DNA of 28,143 nucleotides. It comes from JAFARZ01 sp035651595 (GTDB taxonomy: Bacteria > Actinomycetota > Actinomycetes > Streptosporangiales > Streptosporangiaceae). Location: the NCBI GenBank assembly GCA_035651595.1, contig DASRFJ010000258.1, forward strand, positions 1-28,143. Direction: 5' to 3'. Position numbers and translations under genes: made by a program. Positions 8,129 to 15,693 of this stretch are shown in pieces; the first letter of the stretch is position 1, and each line of letters opens with the position of its first letter. A model generated the notes under the pieces. That model was not told where the DNA came from and searched no databases. It worked only from the letters and a program-made list of their open reading frames with translations.

Positions 8129-9645
8129 TAACTCGTCGTCGCCTCGTCGCCCGCCACAGTGAGCCCCGGCTCGGTCACCGGTTCCGGCAGCACGCCGCCG
8201 ATGTCCTGCGCGGTCAGCGCCTGGCCGAGGCGGCGGGCGGTGCGCGGCGCCGCGATCACGGCGATGATCGCGGCGGCCAGCCAGGCGCCGGCCACGATCG
8301 GGAAGTAGTGCTGGTCGCCCGTCGGGTACGGCCAGACGTTCCGGTACAGGGTGTAGCCCAGCACGATCACCGCGGCGATCGGGACGACGATCTGCCACAT
8401 CGGTACCGAAGGCATCTTGCGCCGCACGAACACGAGCAGCACCATACCCACGGTGGCGAGCACGTACGCCACCAGCAGGATGAGCGTGCCAATGGCACCG
8501 CACCAGAGGAACGCGTTCGTCGCCATCGCGGAAGCGTGGTGCGAAACCGCGAGGATCATGACGTAGATCGCCACGGCCATCGCGGTCACCACTCCCGTCG
8601 CGTGTGTCGGGGTTCCCCAGCGCGACACCTTGCCCGGGCCGCGGGCGCCGTAGGAATCCCGGGTCATCGCATAGATCAGCCGGGACGCGCCGACCGTGCA
8701 CGCAAGGCAGCAGCCGAACGCGCTGACCGTGGTACCCAGCGTGATGATGTTGCCAACCCAGGATCCGACGTAGGACGTGCCGAGAAAGCCGAGCAGCGAC
8801 GGCGTGGTGCCGAACTTCGTGATTCCCGCGGCGTTGGTGCCAAATCCCATCATCTCCGCGGCCGTGACGATCACGAAGTAGATACCGCCGAACAAGGCCA
8901 CACCGAGGATCGCCCGCGGGATGTCCTTGTGCGGGTTGCGCGCCTCCTCGCCGAGCGTGCTGGCCGCCTCGAACCCGGCGAACGACAGGAAGCCGAACAC
9001 CACGCCAAGGAACAGCGCCGATATCCCGATGCCGTGCTGGAGGCTGAACACGCTCATCGTGAAGTGCTCGCCGCCAGGCGCGTTGTGCGAGATCAGCCGG
9101 ACGAACACGACGGCCGTCACGATGAGGATCAGCGCGACCGTGCTGAGCTCGACGGTCAGCAGGATGTTCGTACCGCGCCTCGCGGGCACTGCCGCGAGCA
9201 GGAGTGCGAGCACGAGCACGACGCCGACCAGCAGCATGGGGGACCAGGCCGGCTGGTTCTTCCAGATGCCCAGCGAGTCGAGCAGCCCGGTGCCGAAGAT
9301 GCCGGCCGCCGCCGCGGTGGTCACCGCGTAGAACGTGTACGTGCCGACCAGTCCCCAGCCGGCGACCACCCCCGCACGCGGCCCGAGCGTGGCGCCGACG
9401 AACGCGTACACCGACCCGGAGTGCTTGAAGTACTGGCACAGCCGCACGAACGTGTAAGCCACCAGCAGCACGCCGAACGCCGCGATGAGGAAGGCAAGCG
9501 GCACCGCCCGGCCGGCGCCGATCGCGCCCTGCGGGTTGATGTTCGCGGCCATGCTCGGCGCCATCAGCGCCATCGACAGGCCGACCGCCTGCCAGACCGA
9601 CAGCGTGCGCTTCAGCCCTGGCCCCTGGGAAGGAGTCGCAGCCAT
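8128..9645 (-). CDS. APC superfamily amino acid permease
   Basis: This 505-residue integral membrane protein has about 12 hydrophobic segments. The first begins WQAVGLSMALMAPSMAANI, the usual opening of this superfamily, and the consensus segment FAGFEAASTLGEEARNPHKDIPRAI follows TM6. It should import amino acids or polyamines by proton coupling; the substrate cannot be told from sequence. The start is ATG with an excellent ribosome-binding site, AGGAGGGG, six bases upstream. The stop codon overlaps the GTG of the amidohydrolase by one base, so the two are almost certainly co-translated. It diverges from the XRE regulator gene, which is a possible regulator of it. Confidence 0.93.
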   Translation of the reverse strand: MAATPSQGPGLKRTLSVWQAVGLSMALMAPSMAANINPQGAIGAGRAVPLAFLIAAFGVLLVAYTFVRLCQYFKHSGSVYAFVGATLGPRAGVVAGWGLVGTYTFYAVTTAAAAGIFGTGLLDSLGIWKNQPAWSPMLLVGVVLVLALLLAAVPARRGTNILLTVELSTVALILIVTAVVFVRLISHNAPGGEHFTMSVFSLQHGIGISALFLGVVFGFLSFAGFEAASTLGEEARNPHKDIPRAILGVALFGGIYFVIVTAAEMMGFGTNAAGITKFGTTPSLLGFLGTSYVGSWVGNIITLGTTVSAFGCCLACTVGASRLIYAMTRDSYGARGPGKVSRWGTPTHATGVVTAMAVAIYVMILAVSHHASAMATNAFLWCGAIGTLILLVAYVLATVGMVLLVFVRRKMPSVPMWQIVVPIAAVIVLGYTLYRNVWPYPTGDQHYFPIVAGAWLAAAIIAVIAAPRTARRLGQALTAQDIGGVLPEPVTEPGLTVAGDEATTS

Positions 9646-9682
9646 TAATCCCCTCCTGATGCTCAGTTCCGTCCCAGTAGTG

Positions 9683-9702
9683 TGACCGAAATGTCCCGGT
9701 CA
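9683..9702. promoter_or_regulatory. Inverted repeat upstream of the permease gene
   Basis: TGACCG and CGGTCA are separated by eight bases, 38 bp upstream of the permease ATG. It may be an operator. No -10 element could be placed confidently beside it. Confidence 0.3.
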
Positions 9703-9762
9703 GGGAAGAGGTCAAAGGAGCGAAACGCCGCCTCGACCAGGGATTTGCGCGTCCAGAATCGA

Positions 9763-9777
9763 TCATATCAAATATGA
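9763..9777. promoter_or_regulatory. Palindrome TCATAT-CAA-ATATGA, candidate operator of the XRE gene
   Basis: A perfect 6+6 palindrome with a 3-base spacer lies 15 bp upstream of the XRE start codon in an AT-rich patch that stands out from its surroundings. Proteins of this kind often repress their own promoter, so this is the best candidate for autoregulation. It could also act on the divergent permease gene. Confidence 0.45.
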
Positions 9778-9779
9778 GA

Positions 9780-9785
9780 TACCAT
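9780..9785 (+). promoter_or_regulatory. Candidate -10 element for the XRE gene, leaderless geometry
   Basis: TACCAT fits TANNNT and is followed by seven bases and then the ATG at 9793. There is no purine-rich ribosome-binding site before that ATG. Confidence 0.35.
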
Positions 9786-9792
9786 CAGACGT

Positions 9793-10128
9793 ATGGAAGG
9801 CGTATCCGGCGAACCGGCCGAGCCCGAGCCCGAGGCCGAGCCCGAGGCCGAGGCTGAGCTCCAGACCGACTCCGGGCCGCTGCCCGTGATGCCCGGGTTC
9901 CGGGAGATGGCGCTGCGGCGGATGGCCGCCGAACGCGGTGAGCTGGTCCGCGACCTGGCCGCGCAGCGCCAGGCGGCAGGCCTGTCGCAGACCGAGGTCG
10001 CCGCCCGGATGGGCACCTCCCAGTCCGCGGTCGCCCGGCTGGAGTCCGGCACCGCCGACGTCCGCGCCTCGACGCTGGAGCGCTATGCCGCCGCGATCGG
10101 CACCGAGATCACCTGGAGGATGACATGA
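9793..10128 (+). CDS. XRE family helix-turn-helix regulator
   Basis: This 111-residue DNA-binding protein has an acidic Glu-Pro-Ala repeat tail (about residues 8-25). A helical stretch REMALRRMAAERGELV comes next, then a classical XRE helix-turn-helix, AGLSQTEVAARMGTSQSAV, at about residues 62-80, followed by RLESG and the last helices to the C-terminus. The size and layout resemble HigA-type antitoxins and small phage-like regulators. The stop codon overlaps the next ATG in ATGA, and the next gene's ribosome-binding site lies inside this gene, so the two are coupled. The partner is not a toxin family that I recognise but a ClpP-like protein. A likely operator sits just upstream. Confidence 0.9.
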   Translation: MEGVSGEPAEPEPEAEPEAEAELQTDSGPLPVMPGFREMALRRMAAERGELVRDLAAQRQAAGLSQTEVAARMGTSQSAVARLESGTADVRASTLERYAAAIGTEITWRMT

Positions 10129-10820
10129 TCCGCGCGCACATCCCAGGTCCCCCGGACGGCCCGGCACGACCCGGCGAGCCGGCGCGCCCAGGCGGCCCGG
10201 ATCGCCCGGGCGAGCCGGGGCCCGCCGAGCCGGCGTCATCGCCCGCCCGCGTGTGGCTCGATCCGCACGCCGGCCTGCGTACCAGGCTCCAGGAAGGCCT
10301 GCTCGCCAGGCGCATCGTGTTCGTCTCCGGCGTGCTCGACGACGACGCCGCGGCGCGGCTGTCGGCCCAGTTGCTCACCCTCGACGCGGAGGGCAACCGC
10401 CCGATCCGGCTCGAGCTGCAGAACCTGCGCGGCGAGCTATCGGCCGTGGTCACCGTCATGGGCATCCTCGAGGTGCTGCACGCTCCCGTGCACGGCTGCG
10501 TCAGCGGCGAACTGGCCGGCCCGGCGCTCGGCGTGCTCGCGGGCTGCGCTCGCCGCACCGGGTATCCGAACGCCACGTTCACGCTGAGCGAGCCGCGGAT
10601 GCACCTGGCCGGCACGGCCACCGCGGTGAGCGCGCGCGAGCAGCACATGCTCCGCATGCTCGACACCGTCTACTTCACGCTCGCCGACGTCACCGGCCGC
10701 CCGATCGAGGAGATCCGCGAGGACTCCCGCCGCGGCCGCGTGCTCACCACGGGCCAAGCCATCGGCTACGGCCTGATCGAAGCCCAGGAGGCCGGCGGCC
10801 CGCGCGCCGCGAATGCGTAG
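10125..10820 (+). CDS. ClpP-like protein, probably catalytically inactive
   Basis: This 231-residue protein starts at the ATG overlapping the XRE stop, with GGAGG six bases upstream. Residues 1-40 are a Pro/Gly-rich tail with PGEP repeats. The rest follows the ClpP fold: RIVFVSGVLDDDAAARLSAQLL matches the ClpP N-terminal region, and the end (GRVLTTGQAIGYGLID-like, here GYGLIEAQ) matches the DRDxxMxxxEAxxYGLID region. By hand alignment the nucleophile segment QAASMG becomes a stretch without Ser (GELAGPA), the His of MIHQP becomes TLSEP, and the oxyanion SPGGS becomes NLRGE. It may be a scaffold or regulatory subunit (ClpR-like), or a binding partner of the XRE protein. Confidence 0.82.
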   Translation: MIRAHIPGPPDGPARPGEPARPGGPDRPGEPGPAEPASSPARVWLDPHAGLRTRLQEGLLARRIVFVSGVLDDDAAARLSAQLLTLDAEGNRPIRLELQNLRGELSAVVTVMGILEVLHAPVHGCVSGELAGPALGVLAGCARRTGYPNATFTLSEPRMHLAGTATAVSAREQHMLRMLDTVYFTLADVTGRPIEEIREDSRRGRVLTTGQAIGYGLIEAQEAGGPRAANA

Positions 10821-10871
10821 CGTTACCGAAACGCCCCGCCCGGCTCGCTCCCGTGTGAGAAAAGTGCTTCA

Positions 10872-10911
10872 TGTGAGAAAAGGGTGCTAATCTGGCGCCT
10901 TTTCTGCCACA
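10872..10911. repeat. 40-nt palindrome, family B copy 1 (imperfect)
   Basis: It starts TGTGAGAAAAGGG and ends CCTTTTCTGCCACA. It lines up, with one small gap on each side, with the 40-nt palindrome at 16041-16080. AGAAAAGG can pair either with CCTTTTCT at 10898-10905 or, extended to nine bases, with CCCTTTTCT at 10915-10923. A partial direct copy (GTGTGAGAAAAGTGCT) lies just before it at 10853-10868. Confidence 0.7.
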
Positions 10912-10926
10912 AAGCCCTTTTCTAAC

Positions 10927-10942
10927 AGAGAAATAGTTCTCT
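10927..10942. terminator. Small hairpin after the ClpP-like gene
   Basis: AGAGAA and TTCTCT pair around ATAG. Together with the preceding AGAAAAGGG/CCCTTTTCT stem it could end the XRE-ClpP-like transcript. No T-run follows immediately, so the call is weak. Confidence 0.3.
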
Positions 10943-11099
10943 CCTGCCTCTTAAACATTTTGTGCAACTTTAGTAACAGACATTCACACCCCTCATCGGG
11001 GACCGGCCGCGCAAGCGCCTTCGGCAACCTATTTTCACGGCATCGTGCCTGGTAGTGGCCTTGTCGGCTAAGTCGCCCAAGATCCGATAAATCGCCCTC

Positions 11100-11128
11100 T
11101 GTACACGACCGCTCTCTTTGTGTAACAT
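11100..11128 (+). promoter_or_regulatory. Candidate promoter of the propeller gene
   Basis: TGTACA (11100-11105), a 17-base spacer and TAACAT (11123-11128) match a vegetative-type promoter. The expected transcription start is near 11135, giving a leader of about 50 bases before the ATG at 11187. Confidence 0.45.
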
Positions 11129-11186
11129 CGTCTGTGACGGGGGTGGCACGAAGAGTAGTTACGAAGGAACGGTGAGGAGGCCCGCG

Positions 11187-14165
11187 ATGAACACGAACAG
11201 TTATAAGACGAACGTGTTCAGCAGCCGCATCTCCGGTGCGCAGCTTAAGCTCGCCGACATACCCGAGCCGGACAACCGCGACGATTGGCCCGGCGTCGCA
11301 CCGCCAGCCGGCTGGTTCCTTCCTTCGCAGGGCACATCGTCTCAGGGCAACTCGGCCAGTGGCTCGTCGGCGTACCAGTCAGCGCCGTCGCCTCAGCCCG
11401 CGACGGCGGACCAGTCACCGTCGACGCGAAGCGTCGTGCCCGCCGGGATCCCCGCGAATGAGCCTGCCCCTCTTCCAGCCGCCCCCGCCAGCGCCCCGCA
11501 AACGAGCGCCCCGCGATCGAGCGCCCCGCGATCGAGTGCCACGCCGCCAAGCTCGTCGATGTGGCGCCGCTCGCAGCAACTCTGGGCCGACTCCGGGATC
11601 GAGTGGCAGCGTCGGCCCGAGCCGCGCCAGCCGGAAATGCCCCAGTCCGCTCACCCTTACCCGGCGCACCCTCAGCCCGCGCCAGCCCAGCCCGCGCAGC
11701 GCCAGCACGGACGGTTGCTGTCCCAGCCGGCCGGCCGCCACGCCAAGCTCGCCAAGCCCGCGCAGTCATCGCGGCCCGCGCAACCATCCCGCCCAGAGCA
11801 GCCATCACGCTCAACCCAGCCGCCCCGTGCGCCCCAGCCGTCCCGGCCCGCGCAGGCGCCGCGTCCGGTTTCGGTTCCGGCGCCACGGCCCGCGCCCGCG
11901 CCGATCCCGTGGCCGGCGCCGGTGCCGCGGCAGACGCCCTCCCCGTACACGGACGAACTGGTGCCAGAGCGCGAGCTCGCGATGGCCGGCGTCGGCGGCC
12001 GGTCCGGCCGGTCCGGCCGGTCCGGCACGGGCGAGCGGCCCTCGATGGCCTACGTCCAGTTCCTCGGCGCGCCGGTGGCCATGGCCGGCCAGCTGCCGCC
12101 CGCCTGGCCGAACGACGACGAGGCAGACGAGTTCGAGGACGACGAGCCGCAGCAGGTCCCGCGCGCCTTCGGCGGCGGCCGCCGCGTCGCCGCGATCGCC
12201 ACCCCGGCGCTGGTCCTCGGCATGGTCGGCGCCCTCGCGGTCAGCCTCCTCACCGGACACGGCCCGAAGTTCGATCAGCTCTCCTCCCATCAGGCGAACC
12301 TGCCAATGGGCACCGGCATGGCAGCGGCCGCCTTCCCGACCTACCCCGATCTCGTCCAGCGCGGCGTGTTCGAGTCGCTGAACCGCATCGTCGCGTCCGG
12401 GAACACGCTCGTGGCGACCGCGCAGCGCACCGTCGGCTCAAGCACCAGCCAGCAGTTCTTCGTCTCCAAGGACGGCGGCACCAGCTGGCAGCTAGCGCCG
12501 GTCCACGGCAACCCCGGCGCGTTCGCGCCGCTGCTGGCCGGCGGCCCAGGCGGCTGGCTGGCCGTCGGCCCGCAGGCGATCTGGACCAGCCAGGACGGCA
12601 GGTCGTGGACGCTCGCGGCTGCGCACGGCGTCAGCCAGGTGCCCGGTGACCAGGTCTGGGTGGTCACAAAGACCGCGACCGGTTTCCTGGCCGGCGGCTC
12701 GGACGCGCAGAGCCAGGGCGTGGTGTGGATCTCCCCGGACGGCCTGAACTGGCACCGGCAGATCATCGGCTCGAACGTGCGGAACATCGCCTACGCGACC
12801 GCGAGCGGCAACGACATCCTGGTCACCGGCGGGCTCGCCTCCGGGGCCTCGGGCGCCTGGCTGAGCGGCGACGGCGGCTCGACCTGGAGCCCGGTGAAGA
12901 TCCCCGGGGCTGGGGTTGTCGCCGGCGTCGCGTGGAATGGCAGCGGGTTCCTCGCCGTCCGCGACAACAACGCCTATTTTTCTCCGAACGGCATTACCTG
13001 GCACTCGGCGGGCACCATCGGCGGATCCGGTGGCCTGCGCGCACGGGTGGTGAAAGGTGACAGCGACGGGTTCGTGGTAACCGGCCAGAACGCTGCCGGT
13101 CAGCTCGTCGCGTATCTCAGCACCGACAATGGAGCCTCCTGGCGGCCGACGGCAACACTCGGAAATGCGGCAGCCGAGTCCGTCGTCGGCGCGGCCGTGG
13201 CGCCTGGCGAAAACGTCATCGCCATCGGCGCCACGGCCGCAACACAGGTCGGTCAGCAGCCGGTGTTCCTCGACGCCAACGGCGGTGCGGTCCATCAGAT
13301 CGCACTGCCCGGCGGGCAGGCACCGGAGCTGGCGGTGACCGCACTCGCCGCGTCCGGCACCGAGCAGATCGCCGTCGGCAGCGCCAACGGCTACCCGGCG
13401 ATCTGGCGGAAGACCGGCGGCGGTGCGTGGACCCTGGTCACCCGCCCCGGCCAGTTCGGCACCAAGGGACTCGCCACGCTCACCAGCGTCACCCACGGCC
13501 CGGCGGGCTGGCTCGCCGTAGGTTCCGAACCCTCCCGCTCAACCCTCAGTGCTAGCTCAGGGGGGGACTACCCCCCCGAGCCCTCCCGCTCAACCCTTTT
13601 GTTGACCTCCCCCGACGGCGTTTCCTGGCGCACCGTCGGCGGGACGGCCGTGCTCGCCGCCGCCGATCTTCTGGCGGCGGCGGCCGGCCCGGCCGGCTAT
13701 GTGGTAGCCGGCCAATCCGGCCAGGTCTGGTTCTCCAAGGACCTGACCACCTGGGCGCACGTCACTGGCCTCGGCCAGGTAACCGGCCTCGCGGCAGGCT
13801 CACACGGCTTCGCCGCCGTCGGCACCGCCGGCCGTCAGCCGGCCGTGTGGACCTCCGCCGACGGCAAGGCCTGGACCCGTACCGGCCTGTCGCCCGCGGG
13901 GGCGACCCTCCGCGTTGTCGCGACCGTCGGCAACCGGATCGTCGTCATGGGTGCCAACGCCGCGGGAGCCCCGCTGGCGATGCTGTCCGTCAACGACGGC
14001 GCCACCTGGCAGCCGGTCGCGCTGCCGGTGACCGGGCTTTCCGCCCCGGTAGTCACCGCGCTAGCCGCCGAAGGCACCGGCTTCACCGCCCTGGGCGAGT
14101 CCGGCCAGCAGCTCGTGTCGTGGGCGTCCGCCGACGGCGCGGTCTGGACTACGGCAGCGGGATAA
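11187..14165 (+). CDS. Membrane-anchored Asp-box (BNR/sialidase-like) propeller protein with Pro/Ser-rich N-terminal region
   Basis: The ATG at 11187 has AGGAGG six bases upstream; an in-frame ATG at 11118 has none. The 992-residue product has a long disordered Pro/Ser/Ala/Gln-rich region (about 60-270) containing short repeats, an acidic patch (EADEFEDDE), and one membrane segment (about 335-356, IATPALVLGMVGALAVSLL). The C-terminal part of about 630 residues has at least 11 Asp-box motifs such as SKDGGTSW, SQDGRSW, SPDGLNW, STDNGASW and SADGKAW, spaced about 40-70 residues apart, which predicts beta-propellers outside the cell. No sialidase catalytic residues are evident, so a binding or sensing role is more likely. 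Residues about 781-806 are an inserted repeat. The 3' end overlaps the convergent questin oxidase-like gene by 17 bp. Confidence 0.85.
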   Translation: MNTNSYKTNVFSSRISGAQLKLADIPEPDNRDDWPGVAPPAGWFLPSQGTSSQGNSASGSSAYQSAPSPQPATADQSPSTRSVVPAGIPANEPAPLPAAPASAPQTSAPRSSAPRSSATPPSSSMWRRSQQLWADSGIEWQRRPEPRQPEMPQSAHPYPAHPQPAPAQPAQRQHGRLLSQPAGRHAKLAKPAQSSRPAQPSRPEQPSRSTQPPRAPQPSRPAQAPRPVSVPAPRPAPAPIPWPAPVPRQTPSPYTDELVPERELAMAGVGGRSGRSGRSGTGERPSMAYVQFLGAPVAMAGQLPPAWPNDDEADEFEDDEPQQVPRAFGGGRRVAAIATPALVLGMVGALAVSLLTGHGPKFDQLSSHQANLPMGTGMAAAAFPTYPDLVQRGVFESLNRIVASGNTLVATAQRTVGSSTSQQFFVSKDGGTSWQLAPVHGNPGAFAPLLAGGPGGWLAVGPQAIWTSQDGRSWTLAAAHGVSQVPGDQVWVVTKTATGFLAGGSDAQSQGVVWISPDGLNWHRQIIGSNVRNIAYATASGNDILVTGGLASGASGAWLSGDGGSTWSPVKIPGAGVVAGVAWNGSGFLAVRDNNAYFSPNGITWHSAGTIGGSGGLRARVVKGDSDGFVVTGQNAAGQLVAYLSTDNGASWRPTATLGNAAAESVVGAAVAPGENVIAIGATAATQVGQQPVFLDANGGAVHQIALPGGQAPELAVTALAASGTEQIAVGSANGYPAIWRKTGGGAWTLVTRPGQFGTKGLATLTSVTHGPAGWLAVGSEPSRSTLSASSGGDYPPEPSRSTLLLTSPDGVSWRTVGGTAVLAAADLLAAAAGPAGYVVAGQSGQVWFSKDLTTWAHVTGLGQVTGLAAGSHGFAAVGTAGRQPAVWTSADGKAWTRTGLSPAGATLRVVATVGNRIVVMGANAAGAPLAMLSVNDGATWQPVALPVTGLSAPVVTALAAEGTGFTALGESGQQLVSWASADGAVWTTAAG
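11491..11535. repeat. 15-bp tandem repeat in the propeller gene
   Basis: GCGCCCCGCGATCGA occurs twice exactly (11506-11520 and 11521-11535), after a diverged copy at 11491-11505. It encodes a repeated Ser-Ala-Pro-Arg-Ser-type peptide in the disordered region. Confidence 0.85.
12001..12027. repeat. 9-bp tandem repeat in the propeller gene
   Basis: Three copies of GGTCCGGCC (the last ending in A) encode a Ser-Gly-Arg repeat just before the membrane segment. Such a repeat is prone to length changes of three residues. Confidence 0.85.
13530..13597. repeat. 17-bp direct repeats flanking a G7/C7 hairpin, inserted in frame
   Basis: CCCTCCCGCTCAACCCT occurs at 13530-13546 and 13581-13597. Between them lie GCTAGC and a perfect hairpin of seven G, ACTA and seven C (13560-13577). 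The copies are 51 bp apart, a multiple of three, so the reading frame of the propeller gene is kept. The encoded peptide repeats EPSRSTL and breaks the normal spacing between propeller blades. Confidence 0.9.
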
Positions 14166-15219
14166 GCGTCACCGCGCGCACCGCCGCGGCGGTCGCCGCC
14201 GGGTTACCGGTCCGCTCGTACACATCGGCCGCCGTATCGGCGAACTTGATCGCGTGCTCGTCGCCGTGCGCGACCGCCCTGGCGAAGACTTCGTCCATCG
14301 TGCCGGAGCCGTCCGGTGACGGCTCGTCCGCGGGGCCGGATGGCGTGTAGATGGCGGTGAGCGCGGCGGCCGCGTCCCAGGCCGCGGCCGCGCTCGGCGC
14401 CCATAGTTCGGTGTCGAGCGCGGGCAGGCTGCGCAGGATCGCGGTGGGCGCGGTGGCCGAATGCACCAGCATGACCGGGTTGCCGTGTGCGATGTCCAGG
14501 TACCTGAAGACGGTCGCGTCGGCCAGTTCGGTGAGCCACGCGCTGATCTCGGCCGGCGATCCGCCGGCCAGCGCGGCCGCGGGCCAGGCCGGCAGCGCGG
14601 CCAGCCGCGCGAAGCGCGCCCGGAAGCCGCCCGACTGGTCGGCGAGGCGCGGCACGGCGGCAAGCGCCTGCGCGGGAGTCAGGTCCGGTGGCAGCGCGAG
14701 CTGAGTGTCTGTGCTAGCGGGGCCGGCTGTGCCGGCGGGCTCGGGGTAGGGCTGCCAGCGGGCCGCCCAGTAGGCCAGTCCGTGGGCCAGTTCGGCGGCA
14801 TGCACCGGGTCGTCGCCGTCGGCCTGGAGCGCGCGGATCGCGTGGCCGACCCGGATGATGCCATGCGTAGCCGCCGCGGCCGACCCGGGTAGCAGCCGGG
14901 ACCACCATTCCCCGAGGACCTGACGCCAAGGCCGTTCGGTCATTTCCTGATTGAAGTAGACGGTCCAGTCGGCGATCCGCTTCGGGTCGCCGAGCGCGCC
15001 ACGCCAGTCCGCGCCGATCGGGCCGCTGCCGCGCGGGAACTCCTCCAGCCGCTTCACGTAACCGTCCAGCCAGCGGCCCACCGCGTCGCCGTGGCCGTGC
15101 CTGGCCATGGCTTCCGCGGCCATCGGGCCGTGGTTGGACAGCCAGCCCTCGTACTCCGGCCCGGTCGCGTGCATTCGCTGGTACGCCTCGTCGAGTACGC
15201 CAACGGCGTCGGATGCCAT
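14149..15219 (-). CDS. Questin oxidase family protein
   Basis: This 356-residue protein matches the questin oxidase-like family (DUF4243) by overall layout: an N-terminal YEGWLSNHGPMAAEAM segment, TVYFNQEMTERPWRQVLGEWWSRLLPGSAAAATHGIIRVGHA in the first half, and HGNPVMLVHSATAPTA in the second. In fungi, questin oxidase opens the ring of an anthraquinone by a Baeyer-Villiger-type reaction; the bacterial relatives are mostly untested. The start is ATG with AAGGAGA upstream, 15 bp after the cupin stop, so the two are one operon. The 3' end overlaps the convergent propeller gene by 17 bp, with no terminator between them. Confidence 0.85.
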   Translation of the reverse strand: MASDAVGVLDEAYQRMHATGPEYEGWLSNHGPMAAEAMARHGHGDAVGRWLDGYVKRLEEFPRGSGPIGADWRGALGDPKRIADWTVYFNQEMTERPWRQVLGEWWSRLLPGSAAAATHGIIRVGHAIRALQADGDDPVHAAELAHGLAYWAARWQPYPEPAGTAGPASTDTQLALPPDLTPAQALAAVPRLADQSGGFRARFARLAALPAWPAAALAGGSPAEISAWLTELADATVFRYLDIAHGNPVMLVHSATAPTAILRSLPALDTELWAPSAAAAWDAAAALTAIYTPSGPADEPSPDGSGTMDEVFARAVAHGDEHAIKFADTAADVYERTGNPAATAAAVRAVTLIPLP

Positions 15220-15234
15220 GTGCCTGATCTCCTT

Positions 15235-15693
15235 CTAGTCTTCCCCGAGAATCCGCGCCGCCGGCTCGGTGCCGTGCTCGGCGCACCAGCCGAGGTAGGC
15301 CTCTCGCTGGGACGCGGCGTCGATCGTGTCGATGACCTGCCCGTCGGCGTCCAGGTAGTCGATCCGCCCGGCGACCTTCAGGTGCAGCACGCATGGCTGA
15401 TCGCCGATGGCCTGCCACGCGTCAATCGTGCCGCCCGGCTCGTACACGTAACTGCCCGGCCCCGCGATCTCGCCGGTGCCCAGGATCTCCCGCGACCCGA
15501 TCAGGCAGTAGGCGTGCACCTCGCCGCTGTGCCGGTGCAGCGGGACCCCGCTGCCTGGTTCGAGCCGCATCAGCTCGGTCCACCCGCCGGCCTCGAACCG
15601 CAGGGGCCGGAATGACTTGCCCGGCCCCGTCGCGATCCAGTCCATCCCCTCAGTATCCAGCGGGAAGGCCGGGTCAGACGCTCGGCCCGCCAT
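15235..15693 (-). CDS. Cupin, 2,4'-dihydroxyacetophenone dioxygenase family
   Basis: This 152-residue single-domain cupin resembles 2,4'-dihydroxyacetophenone dioxygenase (DAD)-type proteins: MDWIATGPGKSFRPLRF, WTELMRLEPGSGVPLHRH, the metal-binding HRHSGEVH with later ligands, GPGSYVYEPGGTIDAW, and the C-terminal YLGWCAEHG. DAD enzymes cleave a carbon-carbon bond next to an aromatic ketone; the substrate here is unknown. The ATG at 15693 overlaps the stop of the small upstream gene (TGATG). A longer reading to 15825 would add 44 residues unlike the family, and that stretch is instead covered by the small gene in another frame. Confidence 0.85.
   Translation of the reverse strand: MAGRASDPAFPLDTEGMDWIATGPGKSFRPLRFEAGGWTELMRLEPGSGVPLHRHSGEVHAYCLIGSREILGTGEIAGPGSYVYEPGGTIDAWQAIGDQPCVLHLKVAGRIDYLDADGQVIDTIDAASQREAYLGWCAEHGTEPAARILGED

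Larger units (their letters stand above)
10821..11186. other. 366-bp gap upstream of the propeller gene
   Basis: It contains an AT-rich stretch (about 10860-10980), unusual for this window, with a family B palindrome (10872-10911), an AGAGAA/TTCTCT hairpin (10927-10942) and a likely promoter (11100-11128). No credible small gene is seen. Confidence 0.65.

Noticed and set aside
8308..9648. 446-residue His/Arg-rich plus-strand frame opposite the permease
   Set aside because: Antisense shadow of membrane-protein codons.
8129..9766. Upstream extension of the amidohydrolase frame to about 911 residues
   Set aside because: The added part is a same-strand, other-frame reading of the permease gene, rich in Arg, Gly and Ala with no domain; the GTG overlapping the permease stop is the better start.
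10980..11040. Possible c-di-AMP (ydaO-type) riboswitch upstream of the surface protein
   Set aside because: The conserved core motifs of that riboswitch are not present; only short GC hairpins are seen.
11118..11186. Longer start for the propeller protein at 11118
   Set aside because: No ribosome-binding site and it overlaps the likely promoter; AGGAGG before 11187 decides the start.
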